Part shown: piece by piece, positions 56,700 through 64,000 of the stretch
How the letters are laid out: every line of letters starts with the position of its first letter
Position numbering within the stretch: position 1 is the first letter of the stretch
Assembly (NCBI RefSeq): GCF_001299635.1
Contig: NZ_JRHN01000024.1
Location: 80,086 to 144,085, forward strand
Reading direction: 5' to 3'
Source: Clostridioides difficile
Lineage (GTDB): Bacteria > Bacillota > Clostridia > Peptostreptococcales > Peptostreptococcaceae
DNA length: 64,000 bases
Position numbers and translations under genes: made by a program
The notes under the pieces: model-generated
The model's input: only the letters and a program-made list of their open reading frames with translations
The model's database searches: none
What the model was told of the DNA's origin: nothing

Positions 56700-57404
56700 A
56701 TGAGTTTAAAAAACAGAAAAATGCGTACAATATCATTGGTTTTGATAAGTAGTTTTATGATTTCTAGTTTCCCAGTTAGTACATTCGCTTTAAGTAATAA
56801 TGACAGTAACATAATATTAAGTCAAGATAAAAATATTTCTGTAAATATTCTTGAAGATAATAGTGAAAAAAGAGTTGTTGAAGTAATTAGTAATGATACA
56901 AAAACTGTAGTTACATATGATAAAATTAATAATATAATTACAGGAGATGAAGTTAATTTAAATACTGCTGAAAAGAATTATATAAATATTGATCTTAACG
57001 ATACATCTTCATATGATAATGATAATAGTATATCTTCAAGAAAAGCTCAAATTACAAATTCTTCAAGATTTTCTAAAATCTATTATGCTGCTAATGGAAA
57101 GAAATGGTCAATAAAAAATACAAAAGGTTCACTTAAAGGTCGCACAGAAACAAGTAAGAACTCAGTTAATCTATACAGATTTAAAGATGCAGTAGATTCT
57201 TGCAGAAAACTAGAAAATGCATCTTCTCGTGGTATGGATACTACTAAACTTGGATTAGCTATTGCTGGAGTTACAGCTGAAACAGGTGTTGGAGCTGTTA
57301 TTGGTATTTTTACAGCTATAGGTGGAGCTTCAAGTGCTGCTTATAAGTTTTATGATTCTCTTCAGTATAGAAAAGAAGCAGACAGACTATTTAGTATGTT
57401 ATAA
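56700..57404 (+). CDS. Secreted protein with hydrophobic Gly/Ala-rich tail, bacteriocin-like
   Basis: A 234-residue protein. The ATG at 56700 follows GAGGAGG; the frame is open nine codons earlier. The signal peptide ends near VSTFALS. A polar middle follows, then a basic part (YYAANGKKWSIKNTKGS). The C-terminus has a helix (TKLGLAIAGVTAETGVGAVI) and continues Gly/Ala-rich to a charged end. Such glycine-zipper tails occur in membrane-active peptides. The next gene encodes a small membrane protein 19 bases away, the usual toxin-immunity arrangement. A bacteriocin role is inference. Confidence 0.65.
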   Translation: MSLKNRKMRTISLVLISSFMISSFPVSTFALSNNDSNIILSQDKNISVNILEDNSEKRVVEVISNDTKTVVTYDKINNIITGDEVNLNTAEKNYINIDLNDTSSYDNDNSISSRKAQITNSSRFSKIYYAANGKKWSIKNTKGSLKGRTETSKNSVNLYRFKDAVDSCRKLENASSRGMDTTKLGLAIAGVTAETGVGAVIGIFTAIGGASSAAYKFYDSLQYRKEADRLFSML

Positions 57405-57423
57405 ATTATAGGAGTGGTTTTCA

Positions 57424-57810
57424 ATGTTGATAAATTATTATGATAGGGGTTATTTCAAACAAATATATATTACAAGTATTCTTGTGATAATATTTTCGAT
57501 AATATGTGCATTCAAAGTAACTTTTCTATTCTTTTTACTTGCAGGGTTTTATTTTGAACAAACATATAAGTTTTTAATAAAGTATAAAAATAAACTTTAT
57601 ATTTCAATTACAGATGATGATATTTTAATTGATAACAAATATATTTTTAGAGGTAAAAATACTAAAAACCATATAAAATTTGAAGATATAATAAGTGTTA
57701 ATAAACAAGATAATATTATCGAAATTTTCACAAATGAAAACTCTTATTGTATATATCTAAAAGCTTTAAGCATTGAAAGCGAAGAATATCTAATAAGTAG
57801 ACTAAAATAA
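57424..57810 (+). CDS. Small membrane protein, possible immunity protein
   Basis: A 128-residue protein with a hydrophobic hairpin at residues 13-45 (ILVIIFSIICAF and TFLFFLLAGFYF) and a soluble domain of about 75 residues with alternating strands. AGGAGTGG precedes the ATG. Its position directly after the bacteriocin-like gene, sharing the same transcript, fits an immunity role; the soluble part looks like a small PH-type domain. No family is assigned. Confidence 0.6.
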   Translation: MLINYYDRGYFKQIYITSILVIIFSIICAFKVTFLFFLLAGFYFEQTYKFLIKYKNKLYISITDDDILIDNKYIFRGKNTKNHIKFEDIISVNKQDNIIEIFTNENSYCIYLKALSIESEEYLISRLK

Positions 57811-57836
57811 TTTTGTTGATTTTACATGTTCTAAAT

Positions 57837-57872
57837 AAAAAGGAATATCTTTTTAGATATTTCTTTTTATTT
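57837..57872. terminator. Bidirectional terminator
   Basis: A stem with arms AAAAGGAATATCT and AGATATTTCTTTT (one G-T pair) lies between convergent genes with A/T runs on both sides. Confidence 0.75.
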
Positions 57873-58952
57873 AAGTTTTTTAAATGTTAATTTAGCACTT
57901 TTTTTTGCTTTTTTAATATAATATTTACTTTTTAAATCTTCAAAGAAACAAAGCCCATTTTGAAATAAAGAATCAAAAACTACGAAAGTAACAAGTGCTT
58001 CAGTAAAAGAATCTTCTGATATAATTTTAAAAGCTTTATTTAAAATATCTGTATGAAAAAACTCCAATTTCATAAGAATATAAGATAAAAAAAGTATTAA
58101 GTAGATTAAGAGTTTTGTTAGTTCAAAAAATTTAAACTTAAATAAATCAGAAAATGCATATAGTAATATATATATATATATTGCTATAATTAGAGTAAAA
58201 GCATAACAAAAAAGTTTAGTATCATCTTGTAATGAATTAGATTTTATTTGTAACAGTATAATTAGAAAAAGAATCAATATAAAAAATACAATAATTATCA
58301 TTAAAAAAATTAAAATAGATAAAATAGCTTCAAAACCTGTATTTGTTCTATTAATAGATCTCTTTTTTAAGCTCTTAAATGTTACAATACTTGAAATGAA
58401 AATCAATAAGAGGTATAAATAAGTAATAAAATTACCAGGATAAAGACCTCTTAATTTTAATTCTAATATAATCATAATGCCTAAAATAATAGGAAAGCAC
58501 TCTTCAAGTCTCAATAAATAATTAGTTATAACATTTCTAGCATCTTTTTTAAGAAAATTATATGATATAATAATAAAATATGCTAAAAGAAAAAATAGAA
58601 ATTCTATAAAAAATCCAATTTTTAAAGACCAAAATTCTAAATCATAATTTATAAAAAGGAAAAAATACATAATTTCAAAAATTTGAATATTAAAACATAT
58701 TCGAAAAATCCTAAATTCTTTTGAAAATTCAGTGTTAAGGCTAATTTTTTCTCGTTTTATTAACCCAAATAAAATTGTAAATAAAAAACATTCACTTAAT
58801 ACTAAAGATACAGACAATATAAAAGATATCTCTATATTCATATCTCTATCAAGAGATTTCAAATAATAACTCATTAAAAATGTGAGCGTTATCTGAAAGG
58901 CAATTATAAATATTATGTAATATGTATATTTGTCTTTTTCTTTGTAATACAT
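57867..58952 (-). CDS. Hypothetical polytopic membrane protein
   Basis: A 361-residue protein with about ten hydrophobic segments, ending in a basic tail (YYIKKAKKSAKLTFKKLK). No transport or enzyme motif is seen. It lies between the secreted-protein operon and the replication gene, on the minus strand, and its ATG is preceded by GGGGGAA. A role in conjugation, surface exclusion or immunity would be guesswork. Confidence 0.65.
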   Translation of the reverse strand: MYYKEKDKYTYYIIFIIAFQITLTFLMSYYLKSLDRDMNIEISFILSVSLVLSECFLFTILFGLIKREKISLNTEFSKEFRIFRICFNIQIFEIMYFFLFINYDLEFWSLKIGFFIEFLFFLLAYFIIISYNFLKKDARNVITNYLLRLEECFPIILGIMIILELKLRGLYPGNFITYLYLLLIFISSIVTFKSLKKRSINRTNTGFEAILSILIFLMIIIVFFILILFLIILLQIKSNSLQDDTKLFCYAFTLIIAIYIYILLYAFSDLFKFKFFELTKLLIYLILFLSYILMKLEFFHTDILNKAFKIISEDSFTEALVTFVVFDSLFQNGLCFFEDLKSKYYIKKAKKSAKLTFKKLK

Positions 58953-59099
58953 AAAAGTCTATTCCCCCATTTCAAATTGAACACTAATTAATCTAATTTT
59001 ACTATATGAGATAGAATATAAACTTTTGAAGAATCTTTCTATACATAAGTAAGTTGTATTTGACATAATACAAGTAAAGTAACTTAATAAAATATAAAT

Positions 59100-60284
59100 T
59101 TATTCTTTGGGATATGGTAAATTATATTTTATTGCATATTCTATTGCAATTTTTTTAATTGGTGCTCCACAATTCCATTTATCTTCTACTGCCTTTTCAT
59201 AAACTTTTTTATTAATATTATCATCCTCTTCTAAAATATCTTCTTTTTCTCCATACTTTACATCTTGAGAGGCTTTTATTTTTTCATTAATATAATTTTC
59301 ATTTTTATTTTTTAAACTTCCATTAAAATTATCAAATTTATTTTTTGAATATTTTCTCTTAGATTTTTGTTCATTATATAATCTATTATCATTTTCAAAT
59401 TCTTTAATTGTTTTAATATTTTTCTCTTTTAAATTTTCTAATATTTTCTTTATGTAGCTGTATTTTTTCTTAATATCATTTTCAGAAACATTTATAAAAA
59501 TTTGTTCCCAAATTTCTATATCTAAATTATCAATGTTTTTTTCTATCAATTTTTTCATTCCTGGTTTTACTTCTTTATCAACTTTTAATTTAACATATAG
59601 ATTTTCAATTTTATTGATTTTATTTTCTTCATCAACAACAACCTTAAAATCAGTATCACTAGAATCAGTATTACTATACGGTAAATTTTCCCGTTCTTGT
59701 ACGGTAGTTTTTACTGTTCTTGAACGGTAGTTTTTACCGTTCAAGATTTTTTTTAGTTTTTTCTCTGAACGGTAAAAACTACCGTTCAAAGTATTTTTAA
59801 GGTTTATGGACTTATTTTTTTCTTCTTTTTCTCTATATTTTAAAATTCTTTCTCTTTCAAGTATGCGTTTTTCTTCAACATTATCTTTAAATTTATCTAT
59901 ATACAATGATAGTTTATTTATTTTAACATCAACCTGTTTAAGATATAAAAGATTAGATTTGCCTTGTCCTGTTTTATCTTCTTCTAATAATCCAAAACTT
60001 ATAAGTTCATTTTTATAACCACGTGCAGTTTTCTCACTTACTCCTAAAAATTCACTCATGGAGATCTGATCACATTTAATAAATAATCTATTTTTATCAT
60101 CATACCATTGATTTGAAAGGGACAATTTAGTTCTATCTAATAAAAATCCATACAATATTTTAGCCTGAACTGAAAGAGGTTTCTTGTCAGATGGTTTAAT
60201 ATATTTATCCTCATAAAACAAAGCTTTTGGAATTTGTATATGTAATTGTTTTAAATCTTCTTCTACTGTAAAATAATCTCCCAT
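59100..60284 (-). CDS. repA: RepA_N-type replication initiator
   Basis: A 394-residue protein. Residues about 20-115 match the RepA_N domain: IPKALFYEDKYIKPSDKK, LSVQAKILYGFLLDRTKLS, NRLFIKCDQISMSEFLG, and KTARGYKNELISFGLLEE with its winged helix. The middle is Lys-rich and contains the iterons in its coding DNA. A C-terminal domain (WNCGAPIKKIAIEYAIKYNLP) resembles the host-specific end of other RepA_N proteins. The protein should bind the iterons in its own gene and start theta replication. AGGAGT precedes the ATG. A hairpin 37 bases upstream may attenuate its transcript. Confidence 0.88.
   Translation of the reverse strand: MGDYFTVEEDLKQLHIQIPKALFYEDKYIKPSDKKPLSVQAKILYGFLLDRTKLSLSNQWYDDKNRLFIKCDQISMSEFLGVSEKTARGYKNELISFGLLEEDKTGQGKSNLLYLKQVDVKINKLSLYIDKFKDNVEEKRILERERILKYREKEEKNKSINLKNTLNGSFYRSEKKLKKILNGKNYRSRTVKTTVQERENLPYSNTDSSDTDFKVVVDEENKINKIENLYVKLKVDKEVKPGMKKLIEKNIDNLDIEIWEQIFINVSENDIKKKYSYIKKILENLKEKNIKTIKEFENDNRLYNEQKSKRKYSKNKFDNFNGSLKNKNENYINEKIKASQDVKYGEKEDILEEDDNINKKVYEKAVEDKWNCGAPIKKIAIEYAIKYNLPYPKE
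59678..59788. repeat. oriV: Iterons inside repA, likely replication origin
   Basis: Three direct copies of a 22-bp unit start at exact 23-base spacing (59678, 59701, 59724); each is itself a hairpin-like ACGGTA-TTTT-ACCGTTC. A fourth copy at 59767-59787 is inverted, and the 21-bp cores of copies three and four are exact reverse complements. Repeats within the rep gene are the known origin of RepA_N plasmids. Their GC content stands out from the surroundings. Confidence 0.85.
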
Positions 60285-60860
60285 TTTTTTACTCCTTTAC
60301 TGTATTTTAAAAATACAAAAAAGCCTTGATATTAATAATCAAGGCTGAGACATCGAATTTACATTAACTTCCATCTTTTTTATAAGTAAAATAACTATCA
60401 AAAGTATTGCAAGGATTTATGATATATGATATTATTATCGTATATTATAAGTAAATAAGAAGTCTACTTTGCACATGATGATTAATACTCTGGTCATTCG
60501 TTTTTATTAATTTTCAGTTTGATAAATGAATTGGCGTTCATTACCAAACGTGTCGCATGTAGGCTTTTTTTTATTTTTTGTTTGTTTTATTATATTATAT
60601 TTTATAATGTAATTTTTTGCAATTATTTTTATATTTTGCTTTTATTTGATATATTTTATAATTATTTAATACACAATAATTCATAAAAAAACTTTTCGTT
60701 TTTTATGATTAACTTTCATTTTATGAAGTAAAGTGCATATTTTTAATATAAAAAAAACAAAAATTGTTAAAAAATAGTCATTTATTTTTCATTAATATAC
60801 TCTCTTCTAAGAGTGTTAAAAGAAATCTTTTCTAAATTTTTCATACTTATCCTAAAAAAA
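60285..60860. other. repA leader and control region
   Basis: A long non-coding region between repA and the clamp-loader operon, up to leader copy F. It holds the repA attenuator-like hairpin (60322-60346, separate entry). A somewhat GC-richer piece around 60460-60570 ends in a T8 run at 60565-60572 and could be the end of a plus-strand counter-transcript that controls repA. Very AT-rich sequence follows to 60860. No ORF with a ribosome binding site is seen. Confidence 0.5.
60313..60346 (-). terminator. Attenuator-like hairpin in the repA leader
   Basis: On the minus strand, AGCCTTGAT, a seven-base loop and ATCAAGGCT are followed by six Ts and a further T-rich tract, an intrinsic terminator placed 37-62 bases before the repA ATG. 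A terminator at that place would cut the repA transcript unless read through, as in plasmids whose copy number is set by attenuation. Confidence 0.65.
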
Positions 60861-60963
60861 TTCAAAAAAAATTCAAAAAAGAACCATATTATATAAAACT
60901 AAAATTAATCATTTATTGATAAAAAAAATAAGCTGTATTTATTAGCAATATAAACAAGGAGGG
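60861..60963 (+). promoter_or_regulatory. Shared backbone leader, copy F
   Basis: TTCAAA at 60861-60866 (a second at 60872) and CCATATTAT at 60884-60892 (23 bases start to start). A GCTG/TAGC hairpin at 60932-60946 closes with a G-T pair that is possible in RNA but not in DNA. AAGGAGGG precedes the ATG at 60972. Confidence 0.75.
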
Positions 60964-60971
60964 TAAAGTTA

Positions 60972-61892
60972 ATGAAAAGTAAGTTGTTAATTACAAATAA
61001 TTATTACAGTGTAAAAAAAGAAATTGAAGTACTTGAAAAAGCTTTAAATTTTAAAGATATTAATATTGAAAAAATTACAACAAAAATAGATATTAATGAC
61101 TTAATATCTAGAATAGAAATAATGCCTATAGTAGATCCTTTTAGAGTATTGATTATTGATATAAATAAATATTCTAGTAAAGAGTTAAATGTGATTACTA
61201 AAGCTATATCTATATCAAGAACTTGTATAGTTTTATCTATTTATTATACAAAAGATATTTTTGATAAAGGAGATAAAACTATAGTAAAGATATTTCAAGA
61301 CTCTAAAATTGAAATAAAAAAGTATTTAACTATAGTGAAATCAGAAGTTGAAAAAATTTTATTATATCATAATTTAAATTTAAATCCCAATATATTTATT
61401 AATTCAGACAATATGGATGTAGTTCTAAATGATATAGAAAAAATAAGTTCATTAGATAATAATTTTAAGAATTATGAAGAATATTTATCTGAGTCATTTA
61501 ATAAAAATACATTTGATTTAATAGATGCTATTGAAAGTAAAGACATAACCAAAGCAATAGAATTATACAAAACCATTTCAAAAACATCGAACATAATAGG
61601 TATTAATTTAACTTTATTGAATCATTTTAATTTAATGAGACAAATACAAAGTATACCTAAAAATATAAGAAATATATTATATGAAAGAGAAAAATCAGTA
61701 AAAGGCAAAGCAAATTATATACATGAATTTAGACTTAAAATTTTAGAAGATAAGGCTAAGAGAAGTACATTAGACTTAGAATTTACAGTAAATGAGCTAC
61801 TAGAAAATGATTTAAATAAAAATAAAATAAATCTTGAGAAATCAATAGTAAAAATAATACTGAGGGGAGAAAAAATAAAATGTCATTATTAG
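60972..61892 (+). CDS. DNA polymerase III delta subunit-like protein
   Basis: A 306-residue protein of the size and layout of clamp-loader delta. The N-terminal part has alternating strands and helices (VKKEIEVLEKALN, then DPFRVLIIDINKYS). The C-terminal half is helical (IDAIESKDITKAIELYKTI, a pattern of delta domain III, and LLNHFNLMRQIQ). It overlaps the dnaX-like gene by 13 bases, which strongly supports a clamp-loader role. Similarity is weak, so the call relies on context. It follows leader copy F after an AAGGAGGG site. Confidence 0.6.
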   Translation: MKSKLLITNNYYSVKKEIEVLEKALNFKDINIEKITTKIDINDLISRIEIMPIVDPFRVLIIDINKYSSKELNVITKAISISRTCIVLSIYYTKDIFDKGDKTIVKIFQDSKIEIKKYLTIVKSEVEKILLYHNLNLNPNIFINSDNMDVVLNDIEKISSLDNNFKNYEEYLSESFNKNTFDLIDAIESKDITKAIELYKTISKTSNIIGINLTLLNHFNLMRQIQSIPKNIRNILYEREKSVKGKANYIHEFRLKILEDKAKRSTLDLEFTVNELLENDLNKNKINLEKSIVKIILRGEKIKCHY

Positions 61893-63361
61893 CAAATAGA
61901 TATAGACCAAAATTATTTAAAGAAGTAACTGGACAAGGTCATATACCTTCTATTCTTTTAAATCAAGTAAAAAATAGAAACATAACAAATAGTTATATTT
62001 TTAAAGGACCTAAGGGAAGTGGCAAAACTACAAGTGCAAGAATATTAGCCAAAGCAATTAACTGTCTTAGTCCTATTGATGGAGAACCTTGTTTACAATG
62101 TGAGAATTGTAAATCTATAGAAAATAATACATCAATTGATATATATGAATTAGATGCAGCTTCTAACAATGGTATAGATAATATTAGAGAAATAATTGAT
62201 AGTATTAGATATGCTCCATCTAACTTAAAATATAAGGTTTATATAATAGATGAAGCTCATAGACTATCTGCACAGGCAGCTGATGCTTTTCTTAAAACTT
62301 TAGAAGAACCACCATCATATGTAGTTTTTATATTGGCAACAACAGATGCGAACCAATTACCAGCTACTATCAGGTCAAGATGTCAGTTATTTGATTTTAG
62401 AAGAATAGCTGTAGAAGATATTTTAACTAGATTAAAACATATCAACTTGTCAGAAAAAAGTAATTTAGAAGAAAAAAGCTTAATGCTAATAGCTAAACTA
62501 GCAGATGGAGCATTAAGAGATGCAGTAAGTTTGTTAGAAAAAGTAATCAGTTCAAATAAAAAATCATATGAAGATATAGTTGAGTTACTAGGTGTAGCAT
62601 CAAATGAAATTTGTCTTAAAATAACAGAAAAATTAATAAATAAAAAAAGTGATGAAGCAGTAGAGGAATTTTACACTATAATTAAATCTGGAAAAAGTAT
62701 AGAAATATTTATTAATGACTTAATGACTACTTTTAGAAATATAATGCTTATTAAATGTGGAGCAGATACAAATATAATTGCTATGAATGAAAATTATATA
62801 AAGAAAGTACAGTATTTTGCAAAACAAATAAATTTTGAAAACATATTTGAGATAATAGATATATTACAAGACGCAGAAAGTAAATTGAGAAAGACATCTC
62901 AAGTATCTATTTTAGTTGAAATGACACTAATAAAAATAAGTAGATTGAATAGAAATAAACAAATTAATAGTGATTTCCCAAATGATCTTGAAGAAATAGA
63001 AATTGAGGAAATAGAGATTAATTCAATTAATAATAATATAGCAAATAATAATATTGAAGAGAAAGGAAATAATATTTTACTTGATCAAATAAGAACAAAT
63101 ATAGTTAACTATTTAAAAAATAAAACTAATCCAAATCTAGTATACATATCCAATATAATCAATAACTCAGCATTTAAGGAAGATTTTGATGAAAATATAA
63201 TAAGAATTTCTGTGGCAATCAGTACAAATAAAAAAGAAAATGACTATGCTATAGGTTATTTAGAAAACTTCGAAACCTCAGAAAACTACATAAAGAGAGA
63301 AATAATAAGTGCATTTTCTAAAAATAATATTAATACACAATTTGAAATTGAAATAGAATAA
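61880..63361 (+). CDS. dnaX: DNA polymerase III gamma/tau subunit
   Basis: A 493-residue protein beginning LLANRYRPKLFKEVTGQ, typical of DnaX. Walker A GPKGSGKTTSA lies near 44. A zinc module includes CLQCENC near 75. Walker B IIDEAHRLS lies near 120 and the sensor IRSRCQLFDF near 160. It loads the sliding clamp and links replisome parts. The C-terminus after residue 350 is Asn/Glu-rich and not conserved. A copy on a plasmid, beside the chromosomal one, suggests the element brings its own replisome parts. Ribosome binding site GAGGGGAG lies within the upstream gene. Confidence 0.92.
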   Translation: MSLLANRYRPKLFKEVTGQGHIPSILLNQVKNRNITNSYIFKGPKGSGKTTSARILAKAINCLSPIDGEPCLQCENCKSIENNTSIDIYELDAASNNGIDNIREIIDSIRYAPSNLKYKVYIIDEAHRLSAQAADAFLKTLEEPPSYVVFILATTDANQLPATIRSRCQLFDFRRIAVEDILTRLKHINLSEKSNLEEKSLMLIAKLADGALRDAVSLLEKVISSNKKSYEDIVELLGVASNEICLKITEKLINKKSDEAVEEFYTIIKSGKSIEIFINDLMTTFRNIMLIKCGADTNIIAMNENYIKKVQYFAKQINFENIFEIIDILQDAESKLRKTSQVSILVEMTLIKISRLNRNKQINSDFPNDLEEIEIEEIEINSINNNIANNNIEEKGNNILLDQIRTNIVNYLKNKTNPNLVYISNIINNSAFKEDFDENIIRISVAISTNKKENDYAIGYLENFETSENYIKREIISAFSKNNINTQFEIEIE

Positions 63362-63396
63362 AAAAATCAAATTATATATAAAAAGGGGATTTTAAT

Positions 63397-64000
63397 ATGA
63401 TCAATAATATTAACATAGAAGGCAATTTAGTAAGTGATGGAACTTTTAGAAATTCTGAATCTGGTCCATTATCATATTTTAACACTATTGCTTTAAATTC
63501 AGTAAACTCTAAAGGAGAAAGAGAACGTCATTTTTTTCCTATAAGAGCTCATGGAAAATTAGCTATATATATGTCTAAAACAGCACATAAAGGAAATGAG
63601 ATAACTATATCAGGTTCTTTAACTCAGAATCCTTTAAACAAAGAAATTAATATTCTAGTAAATAAATATACAAATCATGATTTAAATAGGGTAAAGATAT
63701 CTAGGTATAACCCAAGTAATAATTCTTATAATCAAGGCAATGATTATAATCAAAATAACAATAATCAAGATAATTGTTATAGTCAAAATAATAATTCTTA
63801 TAACCAAGGTAATAGTTATAATCAAAATAACAATAATCAAGGTAATTGTTATAGTCAAAATAATAATTCTTGTAACCAAGGTAATAGTTATAATCAAAAT
63901 AACAATAATCAAGATAATCATTATAGTCAAAATAATAATTCTTATAACCAAGGTAATAGTTATAATCAAAATAACAATAATCAAGGTAATCATTATAGTC
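63397..64000 (+). CDS. ssb: Single-stranded DNA-binding protein with repeat tail (partial, runs off right edge)
   Basis: The ATG at 63397 follows AAAAGGGG. Residues 1-105 are an OB-fold SSB: INNINIEGNLVSDGTF, YFNTIALNSV, RHFFPIRAHGKLA and HKGNEITISGSLTQNPLN. From about residue 107 the frame enters a low-complexity tail rich in Asn, Gln, Tyr and Ser made of 24-residue units, still open at the window edge. Bacterial SSBs have flexible tails ending in an acidic tip; the tip is not reached here. It is the third gene of the clamp-loader operon, 35 bases after dnaX. Confidence 0.85.
   Translation, partial: MINNINIEGNLVSDGTFRNSESGPLSYFNTIALNSVNSKGERERHFFPIRAHGKLAIYMSKTAHKGNEITISGSLTQNPLNKEINILVNKYTNHDLNRVKISRYNPSNNSYNQGNDYNQNNNNQDNCYSQNNNSYNQGNSYNQNNNNQGNCYSQNNNSCNQGNSYNQNNNNQDNHYSQNNNSYNQGNSYNQNNNNQGNHYS
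63715..64000 (+). repeat. 72-bp tandem repeats in the ssb tail
   Basis: Four units starting at 63715, 63787, 63859 and 63931, each 72 bases (24 codons), near identical, with the protein pattern NNNSYNQGNSYNQNNNNQ then G/D-N-x-YSQ. Few differences between units suggest recent expansion. The repeats continue to the window edge. Confidence 0.9.

Noticed and set aside
63682..63993. 103-residue minus-strand ORF of Ile/Thr/Val repeats
   Set aside because: It is the antisense reading of the ssb repeat tail; low complexity, no ribosome binding site, and the plus-strand SSB frame is clearly the real gene.
63715..64000. Tandem repeats as a possible CRISPR array
   Set aside because: Units are directly adjacent without spacers and keep one reading frame; they are protein-coding repeats.
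1..64000. Prophage structural module
   Set aside because: Despite the holin-like gene, endolysin and integrase, no portal, capsid, terminase, tail or tape-measure gene is encoded here.

Overview
The window looks like part of a large, very AT-rich circular plasmid-like replicon from Clostridioides difficile or a close cryptic-clade relative. The decisive marker is a full-length 2366-residue TcdB-family toxin with its sigma factor TcdR and holin-like TcdE. It lies beside a divergent cdtR-cdtA-cdtB binary toxin locus. There is no tcdA and no tcdC. From memory, such tcdB-only PaLocs joined to a CdtLoc and carried on extrachromosomal elements are known in cryptic clade C-I strains; the sequence alone does not fix the clade. 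No capsid, portal, terminase or tail gene is present. Replication genes (RepA_N-type initiator with internal iterons, clamp-loader subunits, SSB) sit at the right end.

Layout. 0-2 kb: partial ORF and a BlaI/BlaR1-like pair. 2.3-3.4 kb: tyrosine recombinase. 3.6-12.5 kb: class I lanthipeptide cluster (precursor, LanB, LanT-type exporter, two LanC cyclases, CPBP protein), closed on the right by a decayed copy of the recombinase 3' end. 13.5-18.6 kb: cdtB, cdtA, cdtR on the minus strand. 18.9-28.2 kb: tcdR, tcdB, tcdE and a phage-type amidase on the plus strand. 28.3-34.4 kb: a decaying accessory zone with several broken genes, an Rpn-family nuclease and an orphan BlaI. 34.7-36.4 kb: a lipoprotein and a secreted papain-like hydrolase. 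37.5-42.6 kb: an operon resembling the PRTRC ubiquitin-like system (E2-like B protein, UBL-like C protein, ThiF/E1) between two paralogous unknown genes. 42.9-45.3 kb: a secreted protein facing a second BlaR1/BlaI pair, with shared operators and a shared C-terminal domain. 45.7-54.8 kb: unknown protein, giant methylase-helicase, XRE/AbrB regulator and SbcC-like ATPase. 54.9-57.8 kb: ECF sigma, DUF4367 anti-sigma candidate, two secreted proteins and a membrane protein. 57.9-64 kb: membrane protein, replication initiator, delta-like and gamma/tau clamp loader, and SSB running off the edge.

Regulation falls into separate circuits. The toxin block has TcdR-type TTTACA promoters and a 46-bp palindrome between cdtR and tcdR. 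The BlaI pair has TTAGAC-N4-GTCTAA operators at its own promoter and at the secreted protein. Six backbone transcription units share one leader: TTCAAA, 16-17 bases, CCATATTRT, then one or two small hairpins (GCTG/CAGC or GCTA/TAGC, which covary), then a purine-rich ribosome binding site. This leader is not seen in the toxin or lanthipeptide modules, so those look like cargo on a backbone with its own expression programme.

The most promising undescribed systems are the PRTRC-like conjugation operon on a toxin replicon, the shared backbone leader, the BlaR1 sensor that shares its outer domain with a neighbouring secreted protein, and the two-LanC lanthipeptide cluster. All assignments come from reading motifs by eye; no database search was run.
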